NCBI RefSeq assembly: GCF_039535095.1
Contig: NZ_BAAAWN010000001.1
Coordinates: forward strand, 1,674,001 to 1,738,000
Direction of reading: 5' to 3'
DNA from: Arthrobacter ramosus
GTDB taxonomy: Bacteria > Actinomycetota > Actinomycetes > Actinomycetales > Micrococcaceae
DNA: 64,000 bases
Position 1 is the stretch's first letter. Each line of letters starts with the position of its first letter. Shown piece by piece: positions 1 to 8,181 of this stretch. Made by a program: the position numbers and the translations under genes. The notes beneath the pieces are model-generated. The model was not told where the DNA came from. It saw only the letters and a list, made by a program, of their open reading frames with translations, and did no database searches.

Positions 1-422
1 AAGCGCGATGGCGTTCGGGTGCCCTGAATACAGCTCATCATGCTGAATCCATCGGGAGGGCGGTCGCCGTGGTCCCGGGATCCATCCACAGCGCCAACTC
101 TGCGGGCTGCCATCGGCTCCTCCGGGATGGCGGGGCTGTCTGCGTCACGGACGTCGGAGAGATCGCTGAACTGGCGGGGTCGAGCGGTGAGGGGCTCGTC
201 GGCGAAAAGGAAACGGCCGCCTCAGACCACGACGGACTCACCCTCGAGGACCTGATCCTGCTCGACGCCCTGCCCGTCCGTTCGACGAGCTCGGTGGAGA
301 AGCTCGCGGTCGTGGCAGGGCTCAGCGCCGGGTCCGTCAGGGCCGGTCTTGGACGCCTCGGTTTGTTGGGTTTAGCGGTATCAGTGAGCGGCGCGTGGAA
401 GAGGTCGGGGAAGCAGGGGTGA
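1..422 (+). CDS. dprA: DNA processing protein DprA, C-terminal part (5' end outside window)
   Basis: The frame is open from base 3 and reads as the end of the DprA Rossmann fold: SGALNTAHHAESIGRAV, then VPGSIHSANSAGCHRLL, the conserved block that closes the ssDNA-binding domain. After a spacer, the last ~55 residues (LTLEDLILLDALPVRSTSSVEKLAVVAGLS) look like the winged-helix DprA C-terminal domain. DprA loads RecA onto incoming single-stranded DNA during transformation. The gene is cut by the window edge, so the GTG at 69 is an internal Val codon and not a start. A dprA-xerC order is usual in actinobacteria; here the two are separated by ~690 bp. Confidence 0.9.
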   Translation, partial: ARWRSGALNTAHHAESIGRAVAVVPGSIHSANSAGCHRLLRDGGAVCVTDVGEIAELAGSSGEGLVGEKETAASDHDGLTLEDLILLDALPVRSTSSVEKLAVVAGLSAGSVRAGLGRLGLLGLAVSVSGAWKRSGKQG

Positions 423-575
423 TTCTGGGACTGGATGGCAGGTTGAGCCTGGTTCGGGGTATCTTCCCGAGTTTCTTGATCCTGGGCCGGAGAAACATCA
501 ACCTCCCTCGGATAGGCGGGTCGGAAGACCGTCTCGTGTCTGATATCACATCCGGCTTTCAAATTCGTAACTTAA

Positions 576-586
576 TTGACAGTCAA
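576..586. promoter_or_regulatory. 11-bp palindrome in an A+T-rich patch
   Basis: TTGACAGTCAA is a perfect odd-centred palindrome whose first six bases also match a -35 hexamer. It lies in a noticeably A+T-rich stretch (about 540-600) that contrasts with the surrounding DNA and sits ~85 bp upstream of the small ORF at 671. I do not see a well-spaced -10 box, so calling it an operator or promoter is inference. Confidence 0.3.
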
Positions 587-670
587 CTATCAGTTAGCTG
601 CAAGTTGGCGTAGCGTCAGTAGGGACGACATGGGTGATCGTCCTTCCGTCGTTTCAGCAAAGGAGCCGAA

Positions 671-784
671 ATGACTGTGAAACTAAACGTGCTTTCCATC
701 TTTGCCGTGATTGCATTGCTACACTCATTTCCCTTCCCGCAGGAGGGGCCGCGGGCTGGGCCATATACGGTATCGGTGCTATAG
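671..784 (+). CDS. Candidate small peptide ORF (37 aa) with strong RBS; possibly frameshifted
   Basis: An AAGGAG ribosome-binding site at 660-665 sits five bases before ATG 671, the best such site in this interval. The peptide begins with a leader-like stretch (MTVKLNVLSIFAVIALLHSF) and then ends in a short unconvincing tail. In the -1 frame the same DNA continues (about 736-819) as a hydrophobic Gly/Ala-rich tail, AGGAAGWAIYGIGAIAGGAG, followed by VVWSCG and a stop. That tail resembles the core of a small membrane-active peptide. A one-base frameshift, real or from sequencing, would join leader and tail into ~50 residues. I do not recognise a family. The ORF could also be a non-functional remnant. 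Confidence 0.35.
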   Translation: MTVKLNVLSIFAVIALLHSFPFPQEGPRAGPYTVSVL

Positions 785-857
785 CAGGAGGTGCAGGCGT
801 TGTCTGGAGCTGTGGATAGTTGCCCCTCGAGACTAATCGCTCTTGAGCAGGGATGAT

Positions 858-1055
858 ATGGACATGATGAAGTCAAGGGCGCAGCCCGCGAGGTTCGTGA
901 TTGGACAGCAAATCGGTCTCTTTCTGATCCTGGGAGCCGTCTTGTTCGTCCAAGGCGGCACTGGCCCGGCATGGCTTTGGATTCTTTTCGCAGTCTGGCA
1001 GGGGTTGCTCCTGTGGCAGTACTACAGGATTTACAGGTCCATCGGTCAAAGGTGA
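858..1055 (+). CDS. Small two-helix membrane protein (65 aa), unknown function
   Basis: ATG 858 follows an AGGGAT-like RBS; a TTG at 843 is the alternative start. The protein has a short basic N-terminus, a first hydrophobic helix (IGLFLILGAVLFV), a tight Gly/Pro turn, and a second Trp-rich helix (AWLWILFAVWQGLLLWQYY), ending in Arg-rich residues. That gives a helical hairpin with both ends probably cytoplasmic. It follows the small peptide ORF at 671 and precedes xerC on the same strand. A size and topology like this would suit an immunity-type protein or a generic small membrane protein; I recognise no family. Confidence 0.5.
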   Translation: MDMMKSRAQPARFVIGQQIGLFLILGAVLFVQGGTGPAWLWILFAVWQGLLLWQYYRIYRSIGQR

Positions 1056-1112
1056 ATATGGCCGAACGTGGCGATGCCAGCCACCGGGCCTCGCGGCTGG
1101 CACAGTGGAAGG

Positions 1113-2039
1113 GTGCAAGAGAAACCCCTCCCCGAAGCACTCGCCGGGTCCGTTCAGGACTTCCGGCGTTACCTCGAAGGCGAACGGGCCAGGTCTGCCC
1201 ACACTGTGAGGGCATACATCGCAGACGTCGAGAACCTGCTGCGTTTCGCTGCCGCGGAGGGTGTGGGGCAGCTCGCAGCCCTGGAGCTCGGTACCCTCCG
1301 GCGTTGGCTGGGGGCACAAAGCGAATCCGGCCGGTCCAGGGCAACCATCGCCCGGCATGCCGCGACGGCCCGCGCGTTCACCTCCTGGGCCCTGCGGGAA
1401 GAACTAATCGCCTCGGACCCGGCTATTCGGCTCCAAGCCCCCAAGCGGGACCACACGCTTCCTGGAGTCCTTCACCAGCAGCAGGTCTCCAGGATCTTCG
1501 AAAACCTGTCAGAGGCAGCCGCGGACGGCTCTGCGATGCCGTTGAGAAACCGCGCCGTCGTCGAATTGCTCTATGCCACGGGGATCCGCGTCGGCGAGCT
1601 CGCCGGTCTGGACATCGATGATCTCGATATGGAGCGCCGAACTCTTCGCGTGCTCGGCAAGGGCAACAAGGAGCGGACGGTGCCGTATGGGGTTCCGGCT
1701 GCGCTCGCCGTCGACGATTGGCTTCGCCTCGGCCGTCCTCGGCTCGCAACCGAGCGTAGCGGACCGGCACTCTTTCTCAGTTCAAGGGGCAACCGGATCG
1801 ATCAGCGCCAGGCCCGCAGCGTCGTCAACGACCTCCTGGCGGCCTTGGGGGATACCGCGGCAACCGGACCCCACGCCCTGCGCCACACTGCCGCCACCCA
1901 TTTGCTCGACGGCGGGGCGGACCTGCGTGCGGTGCAGGAAATTCTGGGACACAGCAGCCTCGCGACAACCCAGATCTACACCCATGTGTCGGTAGACCGG
2001 CTTCGCAAGAGCTATCAACAAGCCCACCCCCGTGCATGA
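1113..2039 (+). CDS. xerC: Tyrosine recombinase XerC
   Basis: Site-specific recombinase that with XerD resolves chromosome dimers at dif. The N-terminal SAM-like core-binding domain covers residues ~10-100 (FRRYLEGERARSAHTVRAY), and the catalytic domain follows. All catalytic residues are visible, numbered from GTG 1113: R159 in TGIRVGEL, K183 in GKGNKE, H254 and R257 in HALRHTAATHLL, H280 in GHSSLATTQ and the nucleophile Y289 in IYTHV. Length (308 aa) fits the family. The frame is open further upstream (GTG 1068, ATG 1074), but residues added there look unconserved and no start has a good RBS, so the start is uncertain. It lies downstream of dprA as in many actinobacteria, which argues for the housekeeping XerC and against a phage integrase. 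Confidence 0.88.
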   Translation: MQEKPLPEALAGSVQDFRRYLEGERARSAHTVRAYIADVENLLRFAAAEGVGQLAALELGTLRRWLGAQSESGRSRATIARHAATARAFTSWALREELIASDPAIRLQAPKRDHTLPGVLHQQQVSRIFENLSEAAADGSAMPLRNRAVVELLYATGIRVGELAGLDIDDLDMERRTLRVLGKGNKERTVPYGVPAALAVDDWLRLGRPRLATERSGPALFLSSRGNRIDQRQARSVVNDLLAALGDTAATGPHALRHTAATHLLDGGADLRAVQEILGHSSLATTQIYTHVSVDRLRKSYQQAHPRA

Positions 2040-2299
2040 AAACCTGGAAACCGTGCAACACTTTGAAAAGCCCTAAGGGAGGAAATCCGCCCGTCCGTGA
2101 ATCGCACTGGCGTAATTCCGGTCCGTACGGCAAAATGAAAGCACTGCGGGGAAACTTTCAACCCAAACTTGAATGTTCTTCTGCTGCGGAAAAAATCAAA
2201 GATAGGTAGGGAAACCGGAACAGCGCGGCACCCGCGCAGCAAAATTTCATCCAGGCAGAGGTCGTTGGGGAAGACGTACCTACAGCTATGGAGGATGGA

Positions 2300-2803
2300 A
2301 TGTCTGTTGCAATAACCCGCGGTGTCTTGTTTGTGCATTCGGCCCCTACCGCGTTGTGCCCTCACGTTGAGTGGGCCATCGGATCGGTCGTGGACAAGCG
2401 GACCGATCTTGAGTGGACCCCTCAACCTGCCGCGCCCGGAATGTTCCGCGCCGAGCTCTCTTGGGCAGGAGTCCCTGGAACGGGTGCCCAATTGGCTTCG
2501 GCGCTGCGTGGGTGGGCACACCTACGCTACGAAGTCACCGAGGAGCCGAGCCAAGGCGTGGACGGCGCGCGTTGGTCGCACACTCCGGAGTTGGGTATTT
2601 TCCATGCCGTCACCGATGTCCACGGCAACATCATGGTGACTGAGGACCGCATCCGCTACGCCTACGAGTCGGGGGCGGGAGATCCTGCCGCCGTCTACCA
2701 TGAGCTTTCCTTGGCGCTCGGCGAGGCCTGGGACGAAGAGCTCGAGCCCTTCCGGCATGCTGCCGAAGGCGCCCCTGTGCGCTGGCTCCACCAAGTCGGT
2801 TAG
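2300..2803 (+). CDS. DUF3145 family protein
   Basis: A 167-residue actinobacterial protein of unknown function. The DUF3145 pattern is recognisable: TRGVLFVHSAPTALCPHVEWA at the N-terminus, then a Trp-rich middle and FHAVTDVHGNIMVTEDRIR. ATG 2300 is preferred over ATG 2288 because GGAGG at 2290-2294 is correctly spaced for it. The gene is found next to the fabD-fabH-acpP-fabF cluster in many actinobacteria and here converges on fabF, with a shared terminator between. That conserved linkage hints at a role connected to fatty-acid synthesis, but no activity is established from the sequence. Confidence 0.85.
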   Translation: MSVAITRGVLFVHSAPTALCPHVEWAIGSVVDKRTDLEWTPQPAAPGMFRAELSWAGVPGTGAQLASALRGWAHLRYEVTEEPSQGVDGARWSHTPELGIFHAVTDVHGNIMVTEDRIRYAYESGAGDPAAVYHELSLALGEAWDEELEPFRHAAEGAPVRWLHQVG

Positions 2804-2855
2804 GAACACCAGATCGGTTAGGGAACAAAGTACCTATACAGTTTTTCCATAGCAA

Positions 2856-2889
2856 AGAGGAGGGCCCCACCACGGTGGGGCCCTCCTCT
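2856..2889. terminator. Bidirectional terminator between DUF3145 gene and fabF
   Basis: Arms AGAGGAGGGCCCCACC and GGTGGGGCCCTCCTCT form a perfect 16-bp stem with a loop of about two bases. It lies between convergent genes, so it can serve both strands. Confidence 0.85.
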
Positions 2890-2923
2890 TGTGCCTGGCT
2901 TGCGCCTCGACCTGCAGCGACTG

Positions 2924-4159
2924 TCAGACGTTGCGGATGGCGATGACGGCGTTGTGGCCACCGAAACCGAAGGAGTTGCTCAAAGCGACGATGTCACCGG
3001 CGGGCAAAGTGCGCGCCGAAGTGACGACGTCGAGCGGGATCTCCGGATCCTGGTTCTCAAGGTTGATGGTCAACGGAGCCTGGCGTTCGTAGACGGCAAG
3101 AACCGTGAGCACTGCTTCTACGGCCCCTGAAGCGCCCAACAGGTGGCCCATCTGCGACTTGGTGGCAGAGACTGCCACATTGTCGACGTGGGCGCCCAGT
3201 GCGGCACGGAGCGCCGTGTACTCGGGCTTGTCACCGACAGGCGTCGAGGTGGCGTGGGCGTTGACGTGCACGACGTCCTCGGGCTGGATGCGGCCATCGA
3301 ACATGGCGGCCTTCAAAGCGCGGGTAGCGCCCAGGCCTTCCGGGTCCGGTGCCGTGATGTGGTAGGCGTCAGCTGTGACCGACGTACCGGCGAGCTCAGC
3401 GTAGATGCGCGCACCACGGGCGATCGCGTGCTCTTCGGCTTCCAGGACCAGGGCGCCGGCGCCTTCACCCATGACGAAGCCGTCGCGGTCGCGGTCGTAT
3501 GGCCGCGAAGCGTGCTCGGGATCGTCATTGCGGCGGGAGAGGGCCTGCATCGAGGAAAACGCGGCGAGTGGCATCGGGTGGATGGCGGCTTCGGCGCCAC
3601 CGCACACGACGACGTCGGCCTTGCCCGAGCGGATGAGGTCCAGGCCGAGGTGCATCGCTTCGGTGCCGGAAGCGCAAGCAGAAACAGGGGTGTGCGCACC
3701 GGCGCGGGCACCAAGGTCAAGGCTGACCGCTGCGGCGACGCCGTTCGGCATGAGCATGGGGACCGTCATGGGCAGGACCCGGCGGGGGCCCTTTTCCCTC
3801 AGCGTGTCCCAAGCGTCCAGGAGCGTCCAGACGCCGCCGATGCCCGTGGCGAAAGCCACGGCAAGGCGATCGTGGTCGATTTCGGTGATACCGGAATCCG
3901 CCCAGGCCTCGCGGGCGGCAATGACACCAAACTGCGTGGACGGGTCCATGCGTTTGGCTTCAACGCGGCTCAGAACCTCGAGGGCCGGCGTCGAGCACCG
4001 GGCGGCAAAGTGGACCGGAAGGTCATACTTGGCAACCCACTCGTCCTCGAGTGTGTGGGCACCGGAGACCCCTTTGAGCGCGTTCTTCCACATCGTGGGG
4101 ACGTCGCCGCCGATGGGCGTTGTAGCGCCCAGACCGGTTATGACTACTTTGCGTGCCAT
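2924..4159 (-). CDS. fabF: 3-oxoacyl-[acyl-carrier-protein] synthase II (FabF)
   Basis: Condensing enzyme that elongates acyl-ACP with malonyl-ACP in type II fatty-acid synthesis. The 411-residue product starts MARKVVITGLGATTPIGGDV, the usual FabF N-terminus. The thiolase-fold triad is intact: C162 in VSACASGTEA, H302 in VNAHATSTPVGD and H339 in KSQMGHLLGASGA, with the late loop SNSFGFGGHN near the C-terminus. The frame extends upstream to 4204, but the family N-terminus begins at ATG 4159. It is the last gene of fabD-fabH-acpP-fabF, transcribed in that order. The 140-bp gap from acpP suggests either readthrough or a weak own promoter. Confidence 0.96.
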   Translation of the reverse strand: MARKVVITGLGATTPIGGDVPTMWKNALKGVSGAHTLEDEWVAKYDLPVHFAARCSTPALEVLSRVEAKRMDPSTQFGVIAAREAWADSGITEIDHDRLAVAFATGIGGVWTLLDAWDTLREKGPRRVLPMTVPMLMPNGVAAAVSLDLGARAGAHTPVSACASGTEAMHLGLDLIRSGKADVVVCGGAEAAIHPMPLAAFSSMQALSRRNDDPEHASRPYDRDRDGFVMGEGAGALVLEAEEHAIARGARIYAELAGTSVTADAYHITAPDPEGLGATRALKAAMFDGRIQPEDVVHVNAHATSTPVGDKPEYTALRAALGAHVDNVAVSATKSQMGHLLGASGAVEAVLTVLAVYERQAPLTINLENQDPEIPLDVVTSARTLPAGDIVALSNSFGFGGHNAVIAIRNV

Positions 4160-4299
4160 GCGATCACTCTCTGTCGGATCAGCCAACCCATGTGCTGTTC
4201 TCACTGGGGAGGCAGGAAAAAACTTTGGGAGATATAGCAGCTGTGCCGGACTTCGGATGCAACAGGGCGCACCCGAAGTCCGGCACAGTTGAGGCCAGG

Positions 4300-4545
4300 C
4301 TAGGCCTGTGCGTTCGAGATGAAGTTGACGGCGTCGCCGACGGTCTTGAGGTTCTTGACCTCTTCGTCCGGGATGCGGACGCCGAACTTCTCTTCAGCGT
4401 TGACGACGATGGTCATCATTGAGATGGAGTCGATGTCCAGGTCCTCGGTGAAGGACTTGTCCAGCTCCACGGCTTCGGTGGCGAGGCCGGTCTCTTCGTT
4501 CACGATTTCAGCCAGGCCGGCCAGGATTTCTTCGTTGCTAGCCAT
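4300..4545 (-). CDS. acpP: Acyl carrier protein
   Basis: An 81-residue acidic four-helix protein that carries growing acyl chains on a phosphopantetheine arm. The attachment serine is S40 in EDLDIDSISMM, matching the DSL-type motif of ACPs (here DSI). It lies between fabH and fabF in the actinobacterial order, about 110 bp from fabH. An AAAGGAGCC ribosome-binding site precedes ATG 4545. Confidence 0.96.
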   Translation of the reverse strand: MASNEEILAGLAEIVNEETGLATEAVELDKSFTEDLDIDSISMMTIVVNAEEKFGVRIPDEEVKNLKTVGDAVNFISNAQA

Positions 4546-4655
4546 TGTTGGCTCCTTTTCTTGTTGTGCCGGCTATTGCCGGAAATGGGGGCAAACCGCG
4601 GATACGGTTTGGGTTTCAAAGCGCTATTCAATTGGAAGGTAGGCACGGTCCGAAA

Positions 4656-5717
4656 CTACGGAAGAACGATTACCTGGGCACCAAACACAAGACCGGCACC
4701 GAATCCGATCTGCAAGGCGAGGCCACCGCTGAGCGCAGGGTTCTCCTTGAGGAGGCGGTGCGTGGCCAGCGGAATGGAGGCAGCAGAAGTGTTTCCCGCA
4801 TCGGCGATGTCCCGTGCAACCACCACGGTTTCGGGAAGTTTGAGCTTCTTGACCATTTCATCGATGATCCGCATGTTCGCCTGATGGGGGACAAACGCTG
4901 CCAGATCCGAGGCTTCAATCCCTGCGGCGTCGAGGGCTTGCTGGGCAACCTTCGCCATTTCCCAGACAGCCCAACGGAAGACCGTCTGGCCGTCCTGCCG
5001 GAGCGTCGGCCAAACATCCTGCGCTGCCGAAATAATGGCCTGATCGTCGGATTCATCCGAATGGCGGGCACACTCGCCAAGGTTGCGGACTTCGTCAAGG
5101 GAATGCGTCATGCCGATCGCGTTCCACTTGCTGCCATCGGATCCCCAGACGGACGGGGCAATGCCGGGCGTGTCGGACGGGCCGATGATCACTGCGCCGG
5201 CACCGTCGCCAAGTAGGAAGGAAATGGTTCGTTCATGGTTGTCGATAACGTCCGAGAGCTTCTCGGCGCCGACCACCAGGACGTATTCAGCCGCGCCCGA
5301 TCGGACCAAGGCATCGCCCTGGGCAATGCCGTAGCAGTAGCCTGCACACGCCGCGGAAATGTCGAAGGCCGGTGCCGGGGTGGCCCCCAAACGGTCGGCG
5401 AGGGCGGCAGCCGCGGACGGCGTGGCATACGGGTGCGTGACGGTGGAGATAATGACGGCACCAAGTTGGGAAGCCTCAATGCCGGCCTGCTTGAGTGCCT
5501 CGCGGGCGGCCCCCTCGGCCATGTCGATGACGCTGATATTGGCTGCGGCGCGGTGGCGGGTCACGATACCGGTGCGTTGGCGGATCCATTCGTCCGAGGA
5601 ATCGATCCACTGGCAGACGTCGTCGTTGGTGACGATGATGTCCGGGCGGTATGCCCCGAGGCCGACAATTCGTGAATATTCCCTTGTCGGTGCTTGCTTG
5701 AGTACGGGGGCGCTCAT
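4656..5717 (-). CDS. fabH: 3-oxoacyl-[acyl-carrier-protein] synthase III (FabH)
   Basis: Starter condensing enzyme that joins an acyl-CoA primer to malonyl-ACP; in actinobacteria it usually accepts branched primers. It has 353 residues with the C-H-N triad: C124 in DISAACAGYCYG, H278 in FVPHQANMRIID and N309 in ADAGNTSAAS. The TSDEWI-like element appears as SSDEWIRQRTGI near residues 40-51. The start overlaps the fabD stop as ATGA (5714-5717), indicating translational coupling. Substrate preference cannot be read with confidence from the sequence alone. Confidence 0.96.
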   Translation of the reverse strand: MSAPVLKQAPTREYSRIVGLGAYRPDIIVTNDDVCQWIDSSDEWIRQRTGIVTRHRAAANISVIDMAEGAAREALKQAGIEASQLGAVIISTVTHPYATPSAAAALADRLGATPAPAFDISAACAGYCYGIAQGDALVRSGAAEYVLVVGAEKLSDVIDNHERTISFLLGDGAGAVIIGPSDTPGIAPSVWGSDGSKWNAIGMTHSLDEVRNLGECARHSDESDDQAIISAAQDVWPTLRQDGQTVFRWAVWEMAKVAQQALDAAGIEASDLAAFVPHQANMRIIDEMVKKLKLPETVVVARDIADAGNTSAASIPLATHRLLKENPALSGGLALQIGFGAGLVFGAQVIVLP

Positions 5718-6643
5718 GCGTCTCCCTCCAATTCCGCGAAGAGTGCGAGTGCGGCGGACAAATCATCCGGGGTCTTGACGGCAACGGTTTTCACGCCTGG
5801 CATGCCGCGCTTGGCGAGGCCGGCCAGGGTGCCCGCAGGTGCCAGCTCGATAAGTCCGGTGACTCCGCGCTGGACCAGGTTCTCCATGCACAGGTCCCAA
5901 CGCACCGGGCGCGAAACCTGGGCGATCAGGCTTTCGACGGCGGCGCCGCCGTCCGTGACCTCCTGGCCGTCGAAGTTCGAGAGCAAGGGAACTGTTGGAG
6001 CCTGCGGCTTGAGGGACGGTCGCAGTGCTTCAAGCGCGCTCACCGCGGGAGCCATGTGGGAGGTGTGGAATGCTCCGGCGACCTTCAGCGGGATGACCCT
6101 GGCTTTGGCCGGCGGATTGTCAGCCAGTGCCTGGAGCTGTTCGAACGTGCCTGCGGCAACGGTCTGGCCCGCGCCGTTGACATTCGCGGGAGTTGCGCCG
6201 GCGGCCTCGATAGCGGACAGCACCTCGGCCGGATCGCCGCCGACGATGGCACTCATCCCGGTGGGGGTGACGGCGGCGGCAGCGGCCATGTTGTTGGCAC
6301 GCTCGCGGACAAACGTCATGGCTTCTTCCTCGCTCAGGACACCTGCAAGCGCCGAGGCCGTGATCTCCCCGACCGAGTGGCCGGCAAGGACGATCGGAAG
6401 GGTACTGAGTTCGACGTCGAACAGCGATTTCGCTGCCACGAGCCCTGCGGCAACAATCAAGGGCTGCGCGACGGCAGTGTCCTTGATGGTTTCTTCATCG
6501 GAGGTGGTGCCGTGGGCCTTGAGGTCGATGCCTGCGATTTCGCTCAGGAAGGCCAAATGGCCTTCTACGGAAGGGAGCTCCAGCCAAGGGGCCAAAAATC
6601 CAGGGGTCTGGGAGCCCTGTCCAGGGCAGACGATTGCAAGCAC
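5714..6643 (-). CDS. fabD: Malonyl-CoA:ACP transacylase (FabD)
   Basis: Transfers malonyl from CoA to ACP. The 309-residue protein starts (GTG) with MLAIVCPGQGSQTPGF, where GQGSQ is the family oxyanion motif. The nucleophile S90 is in LAGHSVGEITA and the partner histidine is H193 in GAFHTSHM. It is the first gene of the fab operon and is coupled to fabH by a 4-base overlap. The 88-bp gap to the upstream regulator holds two inverted repeats, so regulation by the adjacent FasR-type protein is likely. Confidence 0.95.
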   Translation of the reverse strand: MLAIVCPGQGSQTPGFLAPWLELPSVEGHLAFLSEIAGIDLKAHGTTSDEETIKDTAVAQPLIVAAGLVAAKSLFDVELSTLPIVLAGHSVGEITASALAGVLSEEEAMTFVRERANNMAAAAAVTPTGMSAIVGGDPAEVLSAIEAAGATPANVNGAGQTVAAGTFEQLQALADNPPAKARVIPLKVAGAFHTSHMAPAVSALEALRPSLKPQAPTVPLLSNFDGQEVTDGGAAVESLIAQVSRPVRWDLCMENLVQRGVTGLIELAPAGTLAGLAKRGMPGVKTVAVKTPDDLSAALALFAELEGDA

Positions 6644-6676
6644 GTAACCAGCTTTCCAAATTGCCGCGCGAACTAC

Positions 6677-6727
6677 TGGTGTTTGCGTACACCAAGCTCA
6701 CTGGGTCAGTTTGTAGGAAGTCTACAA
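6677..6727. promoter_or_regulatory. Two inverted repeats in the fasR-fabD gap, candidate regulator sites
   Basis: TGGTGT-N6-ACACCA spans 6677-6694 and TTGTAG-N5-CTACAA spans 6711-6727, both in the short gap upstream of fabD. In Streptomyces, FasR binds upstream of fabD and activates the fab operon, so these are plausible FasR or promoter-linked sites. Which repeat is bound, if either, is inference. Confidence 0.45.
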
Positions 6728-6731
6728 CGGT

Positions 6732-7976
6732 TCAACCCGCGGATCGGGTACCGTGACGCTCCGACGTCGCCTTTGGCTGGGCCGAAAGCCTGCCCACAAC
6801 CAACGCAATTTGGAGCACGAAAGCCTCCCGCGGGAGGAGCGGGTCCCACCCTGTGACGTCGCAGACGCGCTTGAGACGATACCGCACGGTGTTTGCATGG
6901 ACGAACAACTCGCGGGCCGTTGCTTCGAGGGAATGGCCAAGTTCCAAATAGGTGCTGAGGGTTTCGACAAGGCCGTTGGAAGCGGCCAGCAGCGGGCGGT
7001 AAATGTTCTTGATGAGGGAACGACGGGCGGCGTCGTCACCCGAGACTACGCGTTCCGGGAGGAGGTCGTCCGCCGCTACCGGTCGCGGAGCCGACGGCCA
7101 GGCTCTGGCGGCAGTGAGCCCTGCAAAGGCTGCCTGAGCAGAACTGCTTGCCTCCAACAGGGAGCCGGCCTCGGGTCCGTAGACCACCGCGCCCGGGGCG
7201 AACAGCTCGCTTAGTTTCAGATACGCGGTGTCGCGGTCTTGCACGCCACCCAGAATCAGGATGAGGCGGTCGCCCTGGATGCCAACAAGCGCGTCCTCCG
7301 CGTAGCGTCCTGCGGTCCGGCGCAACTCGCTCACGTAGCTTGCGCTTGGTTCCGACGGCGAGTTTCCCACCATCACCGTGAACCGCTCCTGGGCCTTCCA
7401 GCCGAGGGCCGCGATGCGGGAACGAAGGGCATCGGTGTTCTCGCCACGGAGGATGGCGTCCACAATCAGGGCTTCAAGCCTGGTGTCCCAGGAACCGCGG
7501 GACTCGGCGGCGCGGGCATAGACATCAGCGGCGGCGAATGCCACTTCCCGCGAATAGCGCAGGACCGCTTCGCGCAAAGAAGGCTGGTCGGCTTCGGGTG
7601 CGATCACGGGGACCTGGTCCTCCACCACCTCGACGACGATCCGGATCAGCTGGAGGGCCTTTTGCAGGCTGATGGAGCGGGTCAGCTCCGTGGGAGCATT
7701 CCCGAAGACGTCCGTCAGGATCCACGACGGCGAGCTCGGCCGTTCGTACCACGTCACGAAAGCCGCGATTCCGTTTTGGGCAACCAGGCCCAAGGCTGAA
7801 CGTTCGTCGGAGCTCAGCCGGCTGTACCAAGGCAACGATTTCTCAAGCTTGCGCATGGTGGTGGTGGACAATTGCCCCACATTGGCACGGAGCCGCTTGA
7901 GGGTCTCCGCCTTTTCCGGTGTTACCGTGCGCGCAGCCGCTTTGCGTTTTGCGGGGGTTTGAATCGGCTCTGCCAT
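6732..7976 (-). CDS. fasR: FasR-type (PucR/CdaR family) regulator of fatty-acid synthesis
   Basis: A 414-residue regulator. The last ~70 residues carry the PucR-type helix-turn-helix (LEATARELFVHANTVRYRLK), and the middle has a GGDEF-like PucR domain with the pattern VGIQGDRLILILGG. The N-terminal ~150 residues match the helical domain of FasR homologues (LSTTTMRKLEKSLPWYSRLS). In Streptomyces, FasR lies directly upstream of fabD and activates the cluster; the same arrangement is seen here. ATG 7976 is chosen; the frame is open to 8012. It lies between aceE and fabD, so it could sense acetyl- or malonyl-CoA status, though the ligand is not evident. Confidence 0.88.
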   Translation of the reverse strand: MAEPIQTPAKRKAAARTVTPEKAETLKRLRANVGQLSTTTMRKLEKSLPWYSRLSSDERSALGLVAQNGIAAFVTWYERPSSPSWILTDVFGNAPTELTRSISLQKALQLIRIVVEVVEDQVPVIAPEADQPSLREAVLRYSREVAFAAADVYARAAESRGSWDTRLEALIVDAILRGENTDALRSRIAALGWKAQERFTVMVGNSPSEPSASYVSELRRTAGRYAEDALVGIQGDRLILILGGVQDRDTAYLKLSELFAPGAVVYGPEAGSLLEASSSAQAAFAGLTAARAWPSAPRPVAADDLLPERVVSGDDAARRSLIKNIYRPLLAASNGLVETLSTYLELGHSLEATARELFVHANTVRYRLKRVCDVTGWDPLLPREAFVLQIALVVGRLSAQPKATSERHGTRSAG

Positions 7977-8106
7977 GCCTTGAGCATACGGCGCATCATC
8001 GACAAGCTCCATTTGTGCGAAGGCTACAACTGCGATTGGTGCGCGTCACGCACTGGCTGCGCCGATTGGTGTTGTGCGGCGATCATTGAAGCCCGGGTGT
8101 TAAAGC

Positions 8107-8148
8107 CCGACGGCGGCCCGCGCCTTTCGGTGCGGGCCGCCGTCGGGA
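8107..8148. terminator. Strong hairpin downstream of aceE
   Basis: CCCGACGGCGGCCCGC and GCGGGCCGCCGTCGGG form a perfect 16-bp stem around a 10-base loop, just past the aceE stop codon. It separates aceE transcription from fasR. Confidence 0.75.
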
Positions 8149-8181
8149 TGTTGCCTGGCTTCGCTTTGCTTCGCTGGAGGC

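Noticed and set aside
1113..2039. XerC-like gene as an integrase of a mobile element
   Set aside because: It lies downstream of dprA as the housekeeping xerC does, has the standard length and motifs, and no att repeats or cargo genes are visible around it.
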